64,000 nucleotides of DNA, from contig JBAJFE010000033.1 in assembly GCA_037903355.1 (NCBI GenBank), forward strand, positions 1-64,000, read 5' to 3'. The position numbers were made by a program, and so were the translations under genes. Numbering within the stretch: position 1 is the first letter of the stretch; each line of letters begins with the position of its first letter. The notes beneath the pieces were generated by a model. That model had not been told where the DNA came from, made no database searches, and was given only the letters and a program-made list of their open reading frames with translations. Positions 54,108 through 64,000 of this stretch are shown in pieces. The DNA comes from Trichuris trichiura (taxonomy: Eukaryota; Nematoda; Enoplea; Trichinellida; Trichuridae).

Positions 54108-56500
54108 ATGACTGAACGGAAAGAATCGAGAGAGTTGGAACTGAAAGAAAAAGTGCGTCTTAACCGCTTTCTCGAAACTAGTAGTCAAAGAAAGACGGCG
54201 GAACGGATCTACGTCAGCAAGACCACCGTTAGCAACATCCAGAGACGTAAACGTGACTACTTGGAAAGATATGAGTGGGAAAGTGGAGACACGCGACCAA
54301 AAAGGAAGAGAACTTCCCGCGACCAAGTCAGTGTAGCAGTGTTAAGTTGGTTTCATAAGAGCAGCCAATGTACGGATCTCTGGCTCAATGATACGGGAAG
54401 TTGCTAGAAAAATCGCCCTGGAATTCAGATTCACAGGTTGACTCAAGTTCAAGCCCGGCATAAGATTTCCCAGAAAATCTTATGCGGTGAGTCTAACGAA
54501 ATTCCCGTCGAATTCATGGAAGACCTCATCAAGGAGTTTTGCTACATCGCCAGTGACTTCAAAGAGGAAGACATTTTTAATGGTGATGAATGCGGCTTGT
54601 CCTACAAGGCCATGCCTGACACAAGCCTTGTACTAGAAGGCGACAAATGCAAACGCGGGAAGCTGTCCAAGGACAGCTACTCTGTGCTTCTTTGCGCTAG
54701 CGCAACTGGGGAGAAGTTGAATTTATTGGTGATTGGTAGGTCAGTGAAACCCCGCGCATTTAGGAACTTGAGGCCTGACCGCCTCATTGTCACTTGGAAA
54801 TCAAGTAAATGCGCCCGGACAGCCGCCATAATTGAGGAGTGGGTAAGAACTGTCGACCGACAGATGAAGCGAATGAAACGTTCCTTCTTATTGGTAGTAG
54901 GCAACTGTGTGAGCCATCCCCGCCCGAGGCACCTCTCAAACGTCACGTTGAAGTTCCTGCCTCCAAAAACTTCCTCAAAAACCCAGCCTCTAGGTCATAG
55001 GTTCTCACACTTTTCGCTCCATCGCCCCCCTGTGAACGTTCCCGAGCGCTAGTGCCCCCCACTTCTGATTGGTCAATTTTAGGTCCGCTGATTGGCTGAA
55101 AGGTAGGACGTGGCGTAGCCGGGAGGTCATTAGGTTTTCAAACTTTTCCTTCCGTCGCCCCCGGTGGGAAAATCTTTGCAATACCACTACTCACGAGAAA
55201 TGTTTGCAGAAAAGACTTTTACTCTTCGTCACGTGGTAGACGTACTATATTACTCCTGCTTTTCCACCAACCATTTTGTGATGGAAAAATTTCTGCTCGT
55301 CTTTCATATCGCCTCACGTTTTTCAGAACATAAAGCCACATAAGCAAGCATTCATTAGCCTTTCCCGAAAAAAGCAATGTGCGTCAATTTGTCTTTTTAC
55401 CCACACCAAACAGAATTGTAGTGTCAACAAACCAGATTGAAGTGAAAACGCTTAGGCGAAGAGATGCAAAAGAAACTATAACGCAAGTTTGCGAAACTAC
55501 TCAATGTGATGGGTGTGCTTGATGCAGTACGAGCAAGTTGTCTATGTTTGGCTGCATCTTTGTCATCATCAGTCTAAGGTCGCCTTGATTCACTTTATCT
55601 AGCTGACTTCTCTTGCTGCTTAACAGCTCCGTAACCGCGCTGAATCCGCATTCCGCAAGATAAGATATTGGAAACGCAATAAAGAAGGTTTTCTACAGCA
55701 GCCCATAACTCGCCGCTTCTTGTCCCATAATGCTTTTGAATTTGCTGCCTCCACTTCTGGGGGAGTTGAGCTAAGAAAAACGACATTGTTCCATTGCGCA
55801 CTCCACCCCCACTTAACCTCCTTTGAAGTTGCCACCGCCACTTCTAGTTAGGGCGAGTTAAGAAAGACCCTTCTTACGAAGGTCTCTATGAGGGCCCTTC
55901 TGCGCTAGGGATAATTCTGCCAGAGTTCCTCTTATGTGATTCCCAACGCCCCCGCACGAGGTTCCCATCACCCCCTGTGCTCCCTTATCGCCCACTTTGA
56001 GAACCTATGCTCTAGGTCAAGGAGTAATTATGACACTTGAAGTGAAATACAGGACCCAGCTTCCGCACTGGGTCATTGGCAAAGCACAAGTCACCAGCTC
56101 ATCTGTGGGAGCGACTTCGACTGCTACGTTCGTTAATGCATCAGACACCGTACTTTGGGTCAGCTCTTTCTGAAATGAAGTTAAACCGAAGGCAATAAGG
56201 AACTGCTTTCAGGAGAGCTGGATTCGTCATAGACCAAAAGAATGACGTCGACCTCTGACCTGGTAATCTGACTCGTGAGGCAGAGATTGAAGAAGTAGAT
56301 TTCGAAGATTTCGCTGCAATAGATGATGAGATGGCCACCTTTACCGCATCTGATCCACAAGCAATCTTCTAATCTATACGAGCTGAAGCGGAAATGAGCG
56401 TGGAAGCAAACAGTGCAGGAGAAGACGCAGATGAGGAAAGTGACAATGAGACGGAACTTTTTCTTCTAAATTTTTCGCGGTATCTTCAACCCGTTGTTTA
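54108..56500 (+). pseudogene. Tigger transposase, broken
   Basis: The N-terminus MTERKESRELELKEKVRLNR, then KTAERIYVSKTTVSNIQRRK, is the CENP-B-like DNA-binding domain. A frameshift near 54400 follows. The DDE part at 54438-54995 has FNGDECGLSYKAMPD (first Asp), KDSYSVLLCASATGEKL, then LLVVGNCVSH. The family has D-N-C/H-A-H at this last site, so the second catalytic Asp is Gly. It is cut at TQPL by the hAT insertion and continues with GQGVI (family: DQGVI) at 56010. A tail follows with an acidic stretch (EDADEESDNETELF). At least two catalytic changes and a shift mean it is inactive. Confidence 0.85.
54996..56009 (-). mobile_element. 1.01-kb non-autonomous hAT (in Tigger)
   Basis: Sister of 46543-47595 in opposite orientation, with the same ends CATAGGTTCTCA/TGAGAACCTATG and a perfect 8-bp duplication CTCTAGGT (54988-54995 and 56010-56017). 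It lacks about 30 bp near one end relative to the sister. Its residual C-terminal transposase frame (55506-55733, minus) has a TAG. The Tigger frame reads QPL-GQGVI across the insertion. Confidence 0.93.
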
Positions 56501-56509
56501 ATTAACGTT

Positions 56510-56760
56510 TATTGCAAAAACGTTATTTACGAAGCTTTCGGGCCTACCCATTACTCGTCACCAGCGTAACAGCGCCGCCCGTCGGGTCTGTCTTTATGGT
56601 TGCAACCCGCTCCACCCAACCAACTTTGGCAGAGACCTCCGCCGTCATCTCTGCCTTGAGCTGTCAGGCTTCGGTCCCACCTAGTCAGACGGTGCAGAGA
56701 GCGTCCAACCGACCTCCCACGACGGCGGCACATTAAGGAAAAGTGAGAAGGCAATGGTAC
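56510..56760 (-). repeat. Penelope pseudo-LTR fragment (minus)
   Basis: Begins with TTACGAAGCTTTCGGGCC, a decayed hammerhead-like end on the minus strand. It continues with sequence complementary to 28240-28440 (ACGGCGGCA, then CGGTCCCACCTAGTCAG). Same family as the 27765-28516 insertion. Confidence 0.7.
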
Positions 56761-57459
56761 AAAAGATGAAAGAAGAAGACGTCAGGCGCATGCTAGCTCC
56801 GCTGAGGTGTTTGCTGCTGAAAAATGGCCAGATACGCTGAGCGTGGTAGCTATCGCGGAGGCCGCCCTTGCCGCTTATGTTTGTAGTAAGAACAAGCACT
56901 AGACTGGGATTGACATTTTCAGGAAGCATTCTAGCCCCTGAAAAGCCTTATGTATGATTTTACAATGGCGTTATTTTTATGCACCTCGCCATTTAGTATA
57001 CCTCCAATAGATGCTGTGCAAGAGAATAAAATGCGTACGGATACTATTCTATTCAGCCGAGCCCACTATACCCATAAACTCCCTATGCTGACCAGTTTCG
57101 TGCAGTCCCGTGGATGGTCAGCATACGGTAGTTCGACTTAAGTTAAAGGACAGAATTTTCGGAAAATTTTAAACAGGTAACAACATTGAAAAGGGGGAGA
57201 GGTAGAGGAAAGGGAACTGTTACAGAAATGAGGGAAGGAGGAACTTAGAAAGAGGAAAAAAGGAGGAAAACGATTGGAGGGTCTTCTTCCTTTCCTTTTT
57301 CGCCTTTTTAATTCCCCCTTCCATGATTTCTGGTACACTTCCCTTTCCTCTACTCCTCCCCCTTTTTAATGTTATAACCGGTTTAATATCTCCCAAGAGT
57401 TCCGTCCTTTAAGGTATTTGGTCTGACTAATGAAGTGCCAGCATACGTTTTGCCATTCT
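56761..57459. other. mesh intron, nothing recognised
   Basis: No supported feature; a purine-rich stretch lies at about 57190-57280. Confidence 0.35.
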
Positions 57460-57660
57460 TTTATGCGCTGAGGACGGGAATCGGCGTTTCCCGAAAGCTT
57501 CACCAAATAAATGTTGAACAGGTAGCACCTCCGTATCATGATTATTGTTCATTCAACGGCATGATATAACTGCCATTTATCATGCAATAAACACGGTTAG
57601 ATGACAAAATAACATAAAAATGATTTGGAAGCCATCTTGTTAGAAAGGCAGAGTTCACTA
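57460..57660 (+). repeat. Penelope pseudo-LTR fragment
   Basis: A hammerhead-like motif (CTGAGGA, C, stem GGGAA/TTTCCC, GAA, AGCTT) at 57463-57505, then AAATGTTGAACAGGTAGCACC and CTTGTTAGAAAGGCAG. Related to 52560-52760. Confidence 0.65.
57463..57505 (+). ncRNA. hammerhead-like ribozyme motif
   Basis: GCG, CTGAGGA, C, stem GGGAA/TTTCC(C), GAA, AGCTT, CAC. Core intact; stem I pairs only partly. Confidence 0.5.
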
Positions 57661-58560
57661 TAACTCTGCTGCCCAGGACCACGATTACGGGATTGTACTT
57701 ATTTCAGGCAGCTGCCCAGCGCACGAGAATGCTAAAGCGGTAAAAAACAATATTTGTTCTGCGAGCCTTCATGCTAACTGTATGTCACTGATTCAACATC
57801 TGTACTGGCGTTTTGCACTGTCTAAACTTTTGGAGCCTCGTCACATCTATGAGGCTATGAGGCATAACTTTGATAGGCCGTGCAAGAGTCTTCGAAGGCA
57901 TTCAATTTGAGGATTATAATCTATTGCCTTGCTGATGTTTGAAAATCAGGAGGAGCAGCGACGCTAGCATTAGATGGCACAAGCTGTGACCAGTGGTGAG
58001 AATAGAATTGATTCTGGAAGATTTAGTTTCGAGTTCAGTAGTTAGTCAAAAAAAGCGGAACCTGCATAATCTTTTCTTTTGCCAAGAATTGAACAAATTT
58101 GTCTGCTATGGACCTAGCTATGAGAATGGAAGAACGCGATCTTCAGGAATGGATGGATGTGGATAACACTGTGACTAATGAATATCACTATACTGACTCA
58201 AAAATTGTGCAGACGGTTCGGGAAAAGGAAGATGCTGAGAAGAAAGTTGCTGTTATGAAAATGAAGAAACCATAAGAGGGAGAATATCAATGGATGAACG
58301 GATGCAATCAGCAAATGAACTGTTTAAAGGCTTGGAGCAAGGATGTTTTACAACAGAAAGAGAGATAGAATTTACATACGGCAGGACAACTTGATCATAG
58401 AAATGTTTAAACTTATGAAACAGTTGGCTTTGAAAGATCGCACGAAAAAGCCTGAATATGAAGTAATGAAACAGTTGACGTTTGAAAATCCGTGTCATGA
58501 ACTTCTGCTCGTTCACACATTCTTTTGCTGTCACCATGAATTCATAAACTAAAAGTCACT
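57661..58560 (+). pseudogene. pogo/jerky-like C-terminal remnant
   Basis: Decayed coding. Around 58090-58260 the frame reads LAMRMEERDLQEWMDVD and ending VREKEDAEKKV. Around 58290-58500 fragments such as ERMQSANELFKGLEQG and LIIEMFKLMKQL appear in other frames. This is the acidic, helical tail that follows the DDE domain in Tigger/jerky transposases (DLEDWL-D, EALQALE). No catalytic region or ends were found. Confidence 0.55.
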
Positions 58561-59440
58561 TTCCAGGTGAATATGGTAACCTTAACGAAACCCACTTTTT
58601 ATGTTCAGCTACAGTTGGTTAGTTTCAAATCTTCCCCTTGGAGATAGTTCCATGAACCTTCCTATTCTGAGTAACGCACAAAATTGCTCTATCTGTGTCC
58701 TTCATCTTACCTCTCTTCATTAAAGCTTCATTCAACTTTCATCTATTGTGCATGCATCCTTTATGGAGCAGCTTGTATTGGTTCATAGAGCATCTCAGAA
58801 GCAAGACGAGGCTGATAGTCGTTTAGTACACTGTACGTGCTGCTCTGAATACCGACGGTCTGGAAAATTTGCTAACCCCGCGTCTCCCAGGTACAGACGG
58901 TGCTGGATCACACTATTAAAGTGAAAGTCAACCTTTCTGCTTTAACAGTTGCTTAGCCCTTACCATTTGCTAGTTTTAATCTGGCATATTTCTCTACTTT
59001 GAGGCATCTGCAGCTGGTACTTGTCTATTTGTCTTTGTTGTTTGTAAACGAAACAAGTGTCCCTGTGACGAATGCAGCACTATTCTTTGGTTTCTTTCCT
59101 GCGGTTCTTACTGCTAGTGATTTCATTGGCTTCCTACTCCGGTATTCTCACTAAGGCAGTGCTGCAGCAGGTCGCTACGTATCCTGGAGATTGGTCCAGG
59201 TTTCACAGACTCCACAGACGTAATTCGTAGCCGCCCAGTGTTCAGTAGGTGTGAGGTAGGCACCCGTGCCTTGTGGCCCTTGTCCTATGCGCCTTCCATG
59301 TGACCTGGAACGAGTGCCTGCGGCTGCTTGAAGGGAAAACAACAGCAGAGGGCTGCCTCAGAAGGAAATACACATTGGTGTGGTGGTCTGCTCACTACGT
59401 GTGGTAAACAAGTCGGCTCCGTCCCTGATAATCTGGGCGT
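58561..59440. other. mesh intron, nothing recognised
   Basis: No supported feature. Confidence 0.35.
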
Positions 59441-59660
59441 GCTGACTTGCTCTCGCCTAATCCGACCATTCAAGAAACGCCACGTCCATCTTTGGCGCTT
59501 AATCAGCGCATTCAAGGGATGCCACGGTATGGCAGTTGCACTTGCAGATCCAGGCAGGTGGTAATTCCTGATCCACCGAACACCCATCAGTGGCAAATAG
59601 GCATGCGCGCTTCCGGCTAATCCGCCTATTGAAGGAATGCCACGTGCCCTGTGAGGATGC
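59441..59660. repeat. three diverged copies of a short motif
   Basis: A phrase of about 35 bp (TAATC-G, ATTCAAG, then GCCACG) occurs near 59456, 59500 and 59610, with unequal spacing. It may be part of a SINE- or LTR-like repeat; not a CRISPR array, given the spacing and eukaryotic context. Confidence 0.6.
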
Positions 59661-59769
59661 AGATGCGTGGGCATAATTCCCGTAGGTCAAACGCTTCAAG
59701 CGGTGACAGAAGCGGATTAGTGCCCATAATCCCTCTGCAGAACAACTGCAGAAAGGTATAAAACTACTC

Positions 59770-59980
59770 ATGCTGACAGGCAGAGGGCAGACAGAAAGGT
59801 GGACCGACGAGCTTTATACTACTGTATCGCTGGCCGTTAGGTGTATCTTTGTGTGCTAAGCAGTATGCCTGTACTTCTTGAGCAATAAATTTTACCGCAT
59901 AAGCTCAAGGAATCGCTCAAGCGGTTACGCTCTATCGCGGCAACTCTGCAACACTACGCCTACTGATTAGAACAGCTGGC
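59770..59980 (+). repeat. LTR-like fragment
   Basis: Contains an AATAAA signal (about 59884), followed by a GCAACTCTGCAACACTACGCC stretch like the R-U5 end of Gypsy-type LTRs. No TG...CA pair or target duplication could be fixed, so this is tentative. Confidence 0.35.
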
Positions 59981-60490
59981 AAGGACATTGCAATCACCTC
60001 TTGGAAAACTCATGAATAAAGGGACAACGAAGCTGAAAAATGACCATGTGCAGAGAAAAACAGACTTCAGGCTAATGTTGCTGGTACTCACGGCACCAGT
60101 AATGACACCACGGCCTTCTTTCAAGATCAGCCGTCATGGATACCGACAGAAGTTTCAGTAAAAAGTCTCGGACATAGAATCGACTCTGGTCCAGTCACAC
60201 TCGAGTTCCATTCGCTTTTCGCGCTCATGTTCTTATCCGTTGCTATTTTGGGCTGCGCCGTGTTTTTGACTGATGAAAATCACTGCTAATAGACGACGAG
60301 TAAACACATCGTGGACAAATAAACGGATTTATAATTTGGAAATCTCACACGAAGAATTACACTTCCATCACAAACGCCTGTTGTTCAATATCTTTTTTCC
60401 CAGTAATATTTAATATGGAGTATGTCGCTATTTTTAAAAGACAAGTTGATTTCACATAATAGCTTCAAGAACGTATAATGTTTTACCTAC
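59981..60490. other. mesh intron, nothing recognised
   Basis: No supported feature. Confidence 0.4.
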
Positions 60491-60806
60491 CTGTGGACGC
60501 TCCGATGCCAGACGCTACTTATGCGAGCGTCACCTGCGTACTGGAACGTAGCCCTTGATAAAAAAGGCGCAATAAAAGACGGGTCGCTTCGTTCAGGCCA
60601 ATTCGGATTCGGGAAGGTGAACGGCGGTTGTATCCAATCAGATCGGCTGAAGGCAACCAATCCATTGGGAGAAATGAACGTGTAATTGAATCTGTGACCA
60701 TAGAAGGGGAAGAAGAAATTAAGGTCGATCTGGGTATCATGATTTGGCCGATCGCTTAGCTGCATATCGTGGACACGGTGTCCAAATGGATACAGCACTT
60801 TCCAAT
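60491..60806 (-). CDS. mesh: mesh-like exon: N-terminal NIDO part
   Basis: The acceptor chosen is CCATCTTGCAG (exon from 60806); donor CACAG|GTAGGT. It encodes WKVLYPFGHRVHDMQ, FFFPFYGHRFNYTFISPNGL, FTFPNPNWPERSDPSFIAPF and SSVWHRSVHR. This matches Mesh (LPFFGFRFNYT-VS-NGYLEF, FPV-DWP-DPSFIG-F). The open frame extends upstream to an ATG at 60936, but that stretch lies before the acceptor and shows no signal peptide, so an upstream exon probably carries the start. Confidence 0.9.
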
Positions 60807-61690
60807 CTGCAAGATGGAAATACCTGTATTTTTTGGGTGGCATTAAATTTGTTGCTTGTGTCTGTACGCTGTGTAATGCACAGACTGCAAGATATGTTGA
60901 GCGTAGTGTATTAGGAAGGAGACCATAAAGTTTCAAGTCGTAAGATTGTTTGTATCGCCAAAAGTGGCAGATGTTCTATTGACTATAGTGCATAATGTTA
61001 TTATGAAAGTTCAATCTATGCACTGATTTCTTCACGTCCCGAAGACTGGAACAAACGAATCTCGAAAGCTTTGCTAAATAAATATTTCACGGCTCGAACT
61101 TCGCCCGTAAGGAAGAGCCATTTTAAATGCAATATTGAACTATGATTTTCAAGGTGCTGATATCGTCGCTGGCTGTCAGACTGCAGCACACTGGAAAGTT
61201 CGTTACTCGTCTTGCTGCACCTCGCAAGTTCTGTCAAGATGAACGTCCTGGGCTACCTGATCCTCCTTCCCCATCTAATTTTTACTGTGCTCAAAGGATG
61301 GCATTGGTCAGTCGGTTCACGGAAAATGGAGGCAGTGCGTTTCGGCAGGCACAGTTCAGAGTGTGATCTACACTGATGGAATTCGGGTTCTCGCCCATGA
61401 CTGCTGTCAATGGACAATGTGCTTGTAGTTCAGGGCAGCGTGCATTATGGTCCGCCAGCCATGTTTCGAAAATTTCCTTTCCGGATCATTTTAGCTGTCA
61501 TGTTGAGCTCTCATGGGATTATGTTATCTTTACTGTCGTATCTCATGGTAGCACATTTCCTCAAGATTTCCTTTCCTTGCAGTACGTTTCTGCCACACAT
61601 GTTTCCATTGGTCTGCAACCACAAGCTATATCGAGTGACTGTCACTAGTGAACAACCTTTCTGTACATCCTAGGTAGCACCATGTGCGCC
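60807..61690. other. upstream mesh intron or 5' region
   Basis: No signal-peptide exon was found on the minus strand. A decayed Penelope-like phrase (CTCGAAAGCTTTGCTAAATAA) lies near 61060. Confidence 0.35.
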
Positions 61691-62110
61691 TGTACCACCC
61701 GCTGGACGAAGTCCCTACTGATGTCAAGAACCTGAGGTCGTTGGCCTCGCATGGCCTTAACCTAAGACTACCCGTAGGGCGGTGTGACTATGGGCCCGTC
61801 CTGTATACATCCGTGCCCGGGGTTACAGAAGGTCACCCTGCTTGAGCTCGCCGTCGTTATGCGTCGTTGTTTCCCTGGGCTATTGTCCTTCCGTGGGTCA
61901 CGGTCTCTCCAGGGTCATTCGCCTAAGTAGGGAGCAACGACGGTCTATATAAACGGCTGTCGCAGGGATGGTTCGGGTCGCCGAATTGGTCGTATTGCTG
62001 TCGTACCACCATTGCTGTTCTGTACCGTATACACCAAGTTAACCAGAATACCCATTCAATAAAAGACTTATATCTGTCATATATCGTCGCAAGAAGCTCT
62101 GCTCCTACAC
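61691..62110 (+). repeat. LTR-like repeat, copy 1
   Basis: Has TATATAAACGGCTG (about 61948), AATAAAAGAC (about 62060) and a left part (CCGCTGGACGAAGTCC) repeated at 62780. These suit an LTR with promoter and polyadenylation signal, but I could not fix TG...CA ends or a duplication. Confidence 0.45.
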
Positions 62111-62539
62111 CTTGTTTTCCTGCCCACGTTTTCAAGCCTTCCTTTTGATTGTGCTTTCTTTTTCATGCCAATGCGTTTCCTCATTGGCTGCATTCGATGC
62201 AACATGATTCCAGGGGGTAATTTTTCATGGTCTGCGGCCATACTTTACGCCGTTAGCGTGTGAACATTTTCAATGGCCTGCGTTCATTCGCTTTGGTGGG
62301 TCTTGGATTCTCCTGGTCAGGTGTTGCAAAGGTGCTTCTGCAGTTTTGGGCAGGACAGGTTAGTCTGAACGTGTGTACGGGCTTCCATTTTCCCACTTAA
62401 AAAGAATGTGTTTGCATGGAACGAAGGAAGTATGATTTCAAAACCTCCCGTCTTCATCCAGACTTGTTAATGATGTGTTTTCTTCCCACAGGGTAAGTTT
62501 CCGTGGGTGTACGTACGCATCCGTGAAGCGCATTTCCAT
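62111..62539. other. nothing recognised
   Basis: Unassigned sequence. Confidence 0.3.
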
Positions 62540-62552
62540 ATGTTGTTATCCC

Positions 62553-62719
62553 TTACACTGCTGATGATGGAACAAGAGCAGTTCCGAAACGGACCGTATA
62601 GAATTTGTTCTGTATTTTCTCTAACAATTTGCTCATCTATTCATTGGTAGGGCGCTTTGAAGTTTATGTACAGATACATCAAACAGGCCAAACCCGTGAA
62701 CCAAAAGACCAACTATGAA
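62553..62719 (+). mobile_element. 167-bp solo Penelope/retrozyme-like unit
   Basis: A short unit flanked by perfect 13-bp copies of ATGTTGTTATCCC (62540-62552 and 62720-62732). It contains a hammerhead-like motif (62557-62600), the TTTGCTCATCTATTCATTGG motif and the AACAGGCCAAACCCGTGAACC tail. It has no coding sequence, yet bears a clean target duplication, so it inserted as an independent unit. Confidence 0.85.
62557..62600 (+). ncRNA. hammerhead-like ribozyme motif
   Basis: CTGATGA, T, stem GGAAC/GTTCC with loop AAGAGCA, GAA, ACGGA. Core intact; stem I is weaker than in the 45144 copy, which differs at a few positions. Confidence 0.58.
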
Positions 62720-62732
62720 ATGTTGTTATCCC

Positions 62733-62935
62733 CTGAATATTTCAAGTGTGACACGTTCTTTACCTGTCAATGCGACTGCGCTAGCCGCTGGACGAAGTCT
62801 TTGTTCGCGACAACATTCGATCGTTGATTCCGCGTGGCCTAAACTTAGGACAACCCATACGTCAATTTGAGTGAACCCTCTTCCTGTTAGATATCCGTGC
62901 GTGAGTGGCACAGTGGGTCATGGTAAGCAGAACGA
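62733..62935 (+). repeat. LTR-like repeat, copy 2 (partial)
   Basis: GCCGCTGGACGAAGTCTTTG at 62780 and the following GTGGCCTAAACTTAGGACAACCC block match 61700-61830 at reduced identity. TATA and polyadenylation parts are absent. The solo unit at 62553 lies just before it. Confidence 0.5.
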
Positions 62936-64000
62936 CTGTTAATGCGATCCCTGTTGGTAGTGATAACTATTCAGTTGAATTGTTAATTACTAAATGCCTG
63001 CGGATTTTCTAATTGAAAGGACGCTTTCTGTTAAAGCTGTTGATGAGCAGCGATGTGGAGAAAGGGGGTCATCGTATATCTTGATCCCAGTAATAAATAT
63101 TTCAGCGAAAGGTTGGCTAACCACTAGATGCTAATCTATTTCCCAATAGAAAGTAAAGAATTTCGTAGAACAGGTGACGACGGCTTGAAATCAGAAAATT
63201 CGCGAGAATAGCCTGAACAATGTGCTTAAGGAATAGAGTATTCAGACATATACTCTGATGGATGCAAAGAAAAGACAGAATTACGTAGCAGTATAGCGAG
63301 CAAAAGCGCCAATGGAAACCATTCGAGGCCGGGAAGACATACAGCCCACAGGAACAGTGGCAAAGCAAGTTCAGTAGCTACAATAGAAAAGACTCCAGTT
63401 GCCAAAAGGACACATTCTGTAGTTCATCCGCTGCTGAATGTTCTAATGGACCAATTTAACTACATCTTGTCTTAAACGCTGAGTGCAACAAGGATAGCAT
63501 GGTATGCTGCTTTCACAGAAACAAATTTGACCTGTGCATCATGTAAACCAGCACTGACCCTCTGGTCACGTAGACTAATGCGCGCAATGATGTAGTCTTG
63601 TCCCGCGTTCAAAATATCCCTCAGCATAATAACAAGGTTTCACATATCTGAATTGCAGCTTTATTCGCTTAGTACAAACCCGGCCTATAAAACGATCTTT
63701 CAGTGCAGCAAAATAGGTTTGGCATTCAGTTAAAATATCCGTTGCATTTTCACCCATGACATTTTAGAAATGACTTAAATATCCGTTTGTCGAACTGGAT
63801 GACATCCGGCTGTTTATGCAGGCTTAGAGTATGGATCAGGTCGCTAAGGAGCATCATCCGCTTTTAAGCAACTACTGATTTTTGGCACAATCACCAGATG
63901 TAATAAAAAAGTTTCCAAAAGTAATGTAATCCTATGAACCCGTCACGACTTACTTAAAATGGATAAAAATGGCTGCTTTAGTTGTTAATGGTTTGGACAG
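62936..64000. other. nothing recognised
   Basis: No supported feature to the window edge. Confidence 0.35.

Larger units (their letters stand above)
54009..56500 (+). mobile_element. Tigger-type element, split by hAT
   Basis: The transposase coding runs 54108-54995 and resumes after the hAT element at 56018-56500. Terminal repeats not identified; the right end may be cut by the Penelope fragment at 56510. Confidence 0.75.

Noticed and set aside
59441..59660. CRISPR-like array
   Set aside because: Repeats are diverged with unequal spacing, and the sequence is clearly from an animal genome.
59285..59674. 129-residue minus frame as a gene
   Set aside because: Overlaps diverged short repeats and shows no domain or splice support.

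Overview
This is eukaryotic, metazoan DNA: one host gene scattered over about 46 kb of the minus strand, with introns packed with transposons, many inserted into one another. The host gene is a Mesh/SUSD2-like membrane protein (NIDO, Ig-like, AMOP and VWD regions). Ten exons (60806 down to 15080) join with consistent phase and GT/AG borders; both gene ends lie outside the window or were not found. The protein resembles arthropod Mesh. However, three introns of 45, 48 and 55 nt, and a TTAGGC-unit array, would also suit a nematode. I would say ecdysozoan invertebrate and not decide further.

Layout. 1-15079 (after the last exon found): a pogo/Tigger MITE, a dead hAT element (545-3319), a Penelope inverted repeat, three Merlin-type elements (4596-9354), and a Gypsy retrotransposon cut into pieces by a Merlin element, a pogo fragment and a 3.6-kb hAT element (9685-13323). 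That hAT element has an uninterrupted transposase frame and perfect 8-bp target duplications. 15080-17353 and 26085-26554: seven mesh exons. 17354-26084: a pogo remnant and two head-to-head Penelope-like elements (PLEs), one carrying a small hAT. 26555-42565: a PLE carrying another PLE insertion, a hAT MITE, a mariner with a Merlin MITE inside, and a third hAT copy carrying a solo LTR and more PLE sequence. 42566-60806: three exons with Merlin, pogo, hAT and PLE elements in the introns, plus a 305-bp CA repeat. 60807-64000: LTR-like and PLE fragments upstream of the first exon found.

The most interesting signal is a set of about 15 hammerhead-ribozyme-like motifs at PLE ends. They share stem I / CTGANGA / hairpin / GAA-AGCT-H / stem I, and different copies show compensatory changes in stems I and II. 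One lies in a 167-bp solo unit with a perfect 13-bp target duplication. PLE ends repeatedly occur as head-to-head inverted pairs, including a 472-bp near-perfect palindrome with no spacer.

Almost every transposon gene is broken by frameshifts, stops or lost catalytic residues. The hAT at 9685-13323 and the mesh exons are the exceptions. Nested insertions with readable target duplications give a relative order of events at several places.
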